Shown here piece by piece: positions 13,892-15,019 of a DNA stretch of 15,019 nucleotides. Within the stretch, counting starts at the first letter, position 1; each line of letters begins with the position of its first letter. Where the stretch lies: assembly GCA_046046315.1 (NCBI GenBank), contig JBJOKB010000094.1:1-15019 (forward strand), given 5' to 3'. Both the position numbers and the translations under genes were made by a program. The notes under the pieces were generated by a model. It was not told the origin of the DNA. It saw only the letters and a program-made list of their open reading frames with translations, and searched no databases. The DNA comes from ATZT02 sp046046315. GTDB lineage: Bacteria; Actinomycetota; Actinomycetes; S36-B12; UBA5976.

Positions 13892-14648
13892 AAGTTTTCT
13901 TTGAAGTTAAAGCAGGATTTGCTTTCAGATCAGTTAAACCATTCCACACAAAGTTAACAACCTGAGCAGTAATTTCTTCTTTGGAAATATGTCTTTCTTC
14001 TTCCCACCATTGACCAGTTAAAGCAACTGAACCAACTAAAGTTCGAGCATAAATTCCTGCAGATTTTTTAGGTAGCCCAAAACGACCAAAAGCTTCAGCT
14101 AAAACTGCTTCACATTTATCAACAATGTCATTAACCAAACCAGAATAAGCACCAGCTCCTTTTGCAGCAGGTGCATCTTTTAATAAAACTCTGTAACCAT
14201 CAGGATGTTCATCAATATAGGTAAAGAATGCATAAACAGCTTGTTCTAACATCGTGCGCGGATGACCCGGTTTTAAATTAAAAGTAACTGTGTCAAGTAG
14301 TTCTCTTGTTTCACGATCAAGAATTACTGCGTATAAACCATCTTTACTTCCAAAGTGTTCATAAATTACTGGCTTTGAAACAGAAGCCCATTGCGCAATT
14401 TCTTCAACTGAAACTGCTTCATAACCTTTTTCAGCAAATAAATGTCTTGCAACATTAATTAATTGTTCACGTCTTTCATGACCACTCATTCGAGTGCGAC
14501 CGGCTTCGCGTTCTACTTCCAATGCAGCCTTGCTGATTCGTTCGCGAGCACGCTCTGCTTCTTGCAGCATTTTTTCTTGGGCTTTAAGTAATTTCTTTGC
14601 AGCTTTGAGTTCGTCTTTAGTAGGTTCACTCGTTGAATTGGTAGGCAC
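13884..14648 (-). CDS. TetR/AcrR-family regulator with a charged helical N-terminal extension
   Basis: A 254-residue regulator. Residues about 9-52 form a highly charged, probably coiled-coil helix (KAAKKLLKAQEKMLQEAERARERI and onward). The TetR DNA-binding domain spans about 56-108: RREQLINVARHLFAEKGYEAVSVEEIA followed by the recognition helix VSKPVIYEHFGSKDGLYAVI. The C-terminal ligand domain (110-254) has no recognisable ligand signature. GTG 14648 is preferred because TAGCGT ends 6 bases upstream. ATG 14489 would give a standard 201-residue TetR without the extension. Rv1019 is the TetR gene near glmU in mycobacteria. It may control itself, tRNA-Gln or glmU across the divergent gap, but no clear operator palindrome was seen. 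The ligand is unknown. Confidence 0.88.
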   Translation of the reverse strand: MPTNSTSEPTKDELKAAKKLLKAQEKMLQEAERARERISKAALEVEREAGRTRMSGHERREQLINVARHLFAEKGYEAVSVEEIAQWASVSKPVIYEHFGSKDGLYAVILDRETRELLDTVTFNLKPGHPRTMLEQAVYAFFTYIDEHPDGYRVLLKDAPAAKGAGAYSGLVNDIVDKCEAVLAEAFGRFGLPKKSAGIYARTLVGSVALTGQWWEEERHISKEEITAQVVNFVWNGLTDLKANPALTSKKTSI

Positions 14649-14654
14649 GAATCA

Positions 14655-14660
14655 ACGCTA
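14655..14660 (-). promoter_or_regulatory. Candidate -10 hexamer of the TetR gene
   Basis: TAGCGT on the minus strand ends 6 bases before GTG 14648. There is no Shine-Dalgarno or convincing -35. It supports translation from the GTG, and hence that the N-terminal helical extension is real. Confidence 0.36.
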
Positions 14661-14725
14661 CAACTCCAGATGGTTAGGCTTATTCGAGCGCTGGTTCACT
14701 TGCACTACAAATCAGATAAAGCTAA

Positions 14726-14800
14726 TCCGGGATCGTCCAATTGGCAGGACATCGGCCTTTGGAGCCGCGAATCGGGGTTCGAGTCCCTGTCCCGGAGCCA
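14726..14800 (+). tRNA. tRNA-Gln, anticodon TTG
   Basis: Cloverleaf with perfect acceptor stem TCCGGGA/TCCCGGA, D-arm GTCC/GGAC, anticodon loop CTTTGGA giving anticodon TTG (reads CAA and, by wobble, CAG), T-stem CGGGG/CCCTG with loop TTCGAGT, and discriminator G. CCA is encoded (14798-14800), unlike in the tRNA-Arg gene. The anticodon stem TCGGC/GCCGC has a T·C mismatch at its outermost pair 27-43. It lies between the divergent TetR gene and glmU. Confidence 0.97.
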
Positions 14801-14822
14801 CTTGAAAACTACAACTACCTAA

Positions 14823-14828
14823 TAACAT
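14823..14828 (+). promoter_or_regulatory. Candidate -10 hexamer of glmU
   Basis: TAACAT ends 7 bases before GTG 14836. No Shine-Dalgarno is present. TTGAAA at 14803-14808 is only 14 bases upstream, too close for a normal -35. glmU could also be read through from the tRNA-Gln promoter. Confidence 0.38.
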
Positions 14829-14835
14829 CAACTAC

Positions 14836-15019
14836 GTGAGCAATTTAAGTGCCGCAATTGTGTTGGCAGCCGGTTTCGGCAAAAGAATGAAATCATCAAC
14901 CCCAAAAGTTTTGCATCCAATTTGTGGAATGCCGATACTTGGTCATGTTTTAGAAACAGTTGAAGAACTAAAACCAACTCAAATAATTACTGTTGTAGGT
15001 CATGGCAAAGAAAGAGTAA
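14836..15019 (+). CDS. glmU: GlmU, bifunctional UDP-GlcNAc synthesis enzyme, N-terminal start (partial)
   Basis: The first 61 residues of GlmU, running off the right edge. The protein makes UDP-N-acetylglucosamine for peptidoglycan: the N-terminal domain is the uridylyltransferase, the C-terminal acetyltransferase lies outside the window. IVLAAGFGKRMKSSTPKVLHPICGMPILGHV (residues 8-38) is the nucleotide-binding signature, with the catalytic Arg and the Lys of PKVLH kept. The usual GTR is GKR here, a substitution also common among related nucleotidyltransferases. The start is GTG at 14836, without a Shine-Dalgarno, with TAACAT 7 bases upstream. It lies 35 bases after tRNA-Gln. Confidence 0.93.
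   Translation, partial: MSNLSAAIVLAAGFGKRMKSSTPKVLHPICGMPILGHVLETVEELKPTQIITVVGHGKERV

Noticed and set aside
14494..14805. A 103-codon open frame on the plus strand running opposite the TetR N-terminus and through tRNA-Gln.
   Set aside because: It reads through a tRNA gene, its composition is low-complexity Ser/Ala/Arg, the mirror of the charged TetR helix, and it has no recognisable domain.
14860..14900. GlmU GKR in place of GTR as a sign of a defective enzyme.
   Set aside because: The catalytic Arg and the downstream Lys are intact and related nucleotidyltransferases tolerate Lys at that position.
1..15019. Mobile elements, CRISPR arrays, prophage or toxin-antitoxin modules.
   Set aside because: No transposase, integrase, direct-repeat array, phage protein or small paired ORFs were seen; all complete genes are intact housekeeping genes.

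Overview
The window looks like a piece of a streamlined, AT-rich actinobacterial chromosome. Three 60-base lines counted by hand gave 32, 38 and 42 % GC. Gene content and order recall, from memory, the Mycobacterium tuberculosis block from about Rv0991c to Rv1019: fmdB/Ruc-like, 5-formyltetrahydrofolate cyclo-ligase, galU, GNAT, SepX/GlpR-like, pmt, rsmI, metG, tatD, rsmA, ispE, then tetR and glmU in the opposite order. Low GC, almost no intergenic DNA and a photolyase fit a small planktonic actinobacterium such as the freshwater acI lineage (Ca. Nanopelagicales). That placement is an inference.

Layout. 1-200: end of pdxH. 178-1569: CPD photolyase on the minus strand. 1701-2492: exported peptidoglycan hydrolase (PG-binding plus NlpC/P60). 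2504-2576: tRNA-Arg(CCT), minus strand. 2630-3602: SAF/CpaB-like membrane protein and FmdB-type zinc-ribbon protein, minus strand. 3661-4448: two tandem fluoride channel subunits. 4445-5023: 5-formyltetrahydrofolate cyclo-ligase, minus strand. 5095-6587: galU and a GNAT acetyltransferase. 6660-7214: SepX/GlpR-like membrane protein. 7211-8737: protein O-mannosyltransferase, minus strand. 8782-13891: five-gene overlapping operon rsmI-metG-tatD-rsmA-ispE. 13884-14648: TetR regulator, minus strand. 14726-14800: tRNA-Gln(TTG). 14836 onward: start of glmU.

The genes are mostly core housekeeping: cofactor and folate salvage (pdxH, cyclo-ligase), cell-envelope precursors (galU, glmU, ispE), envelope remodelling and division (NlpC/P60, SepX/GlpR-like), protein glycosylation (pmt), and translation (two tRNAs, metG, two 16S rRNA methyltransferases). 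No mobile element, CRISPR array, prophage or biosynthetic cluster was seen, and all complete genes appear intact. The longest stretch without a gene is about 131 bases (1570-1700).

The most informative signals are organisational. Most genes that begin a transcription unit carry a TANNNT hexamer ending 6 or 7 bases before the start codon and no Shine-Dalgarno, which points to pervasive leaderless transcription. All four convergent protein-gene pairs overlap at their stop codons. Two genes expected from the conserved block are missing at exact gene junctions: glp/moeA1 between galU and the GNAT gene, and rpfB between tatD and rsmA. No clearly undescribed multi-gene system was found.
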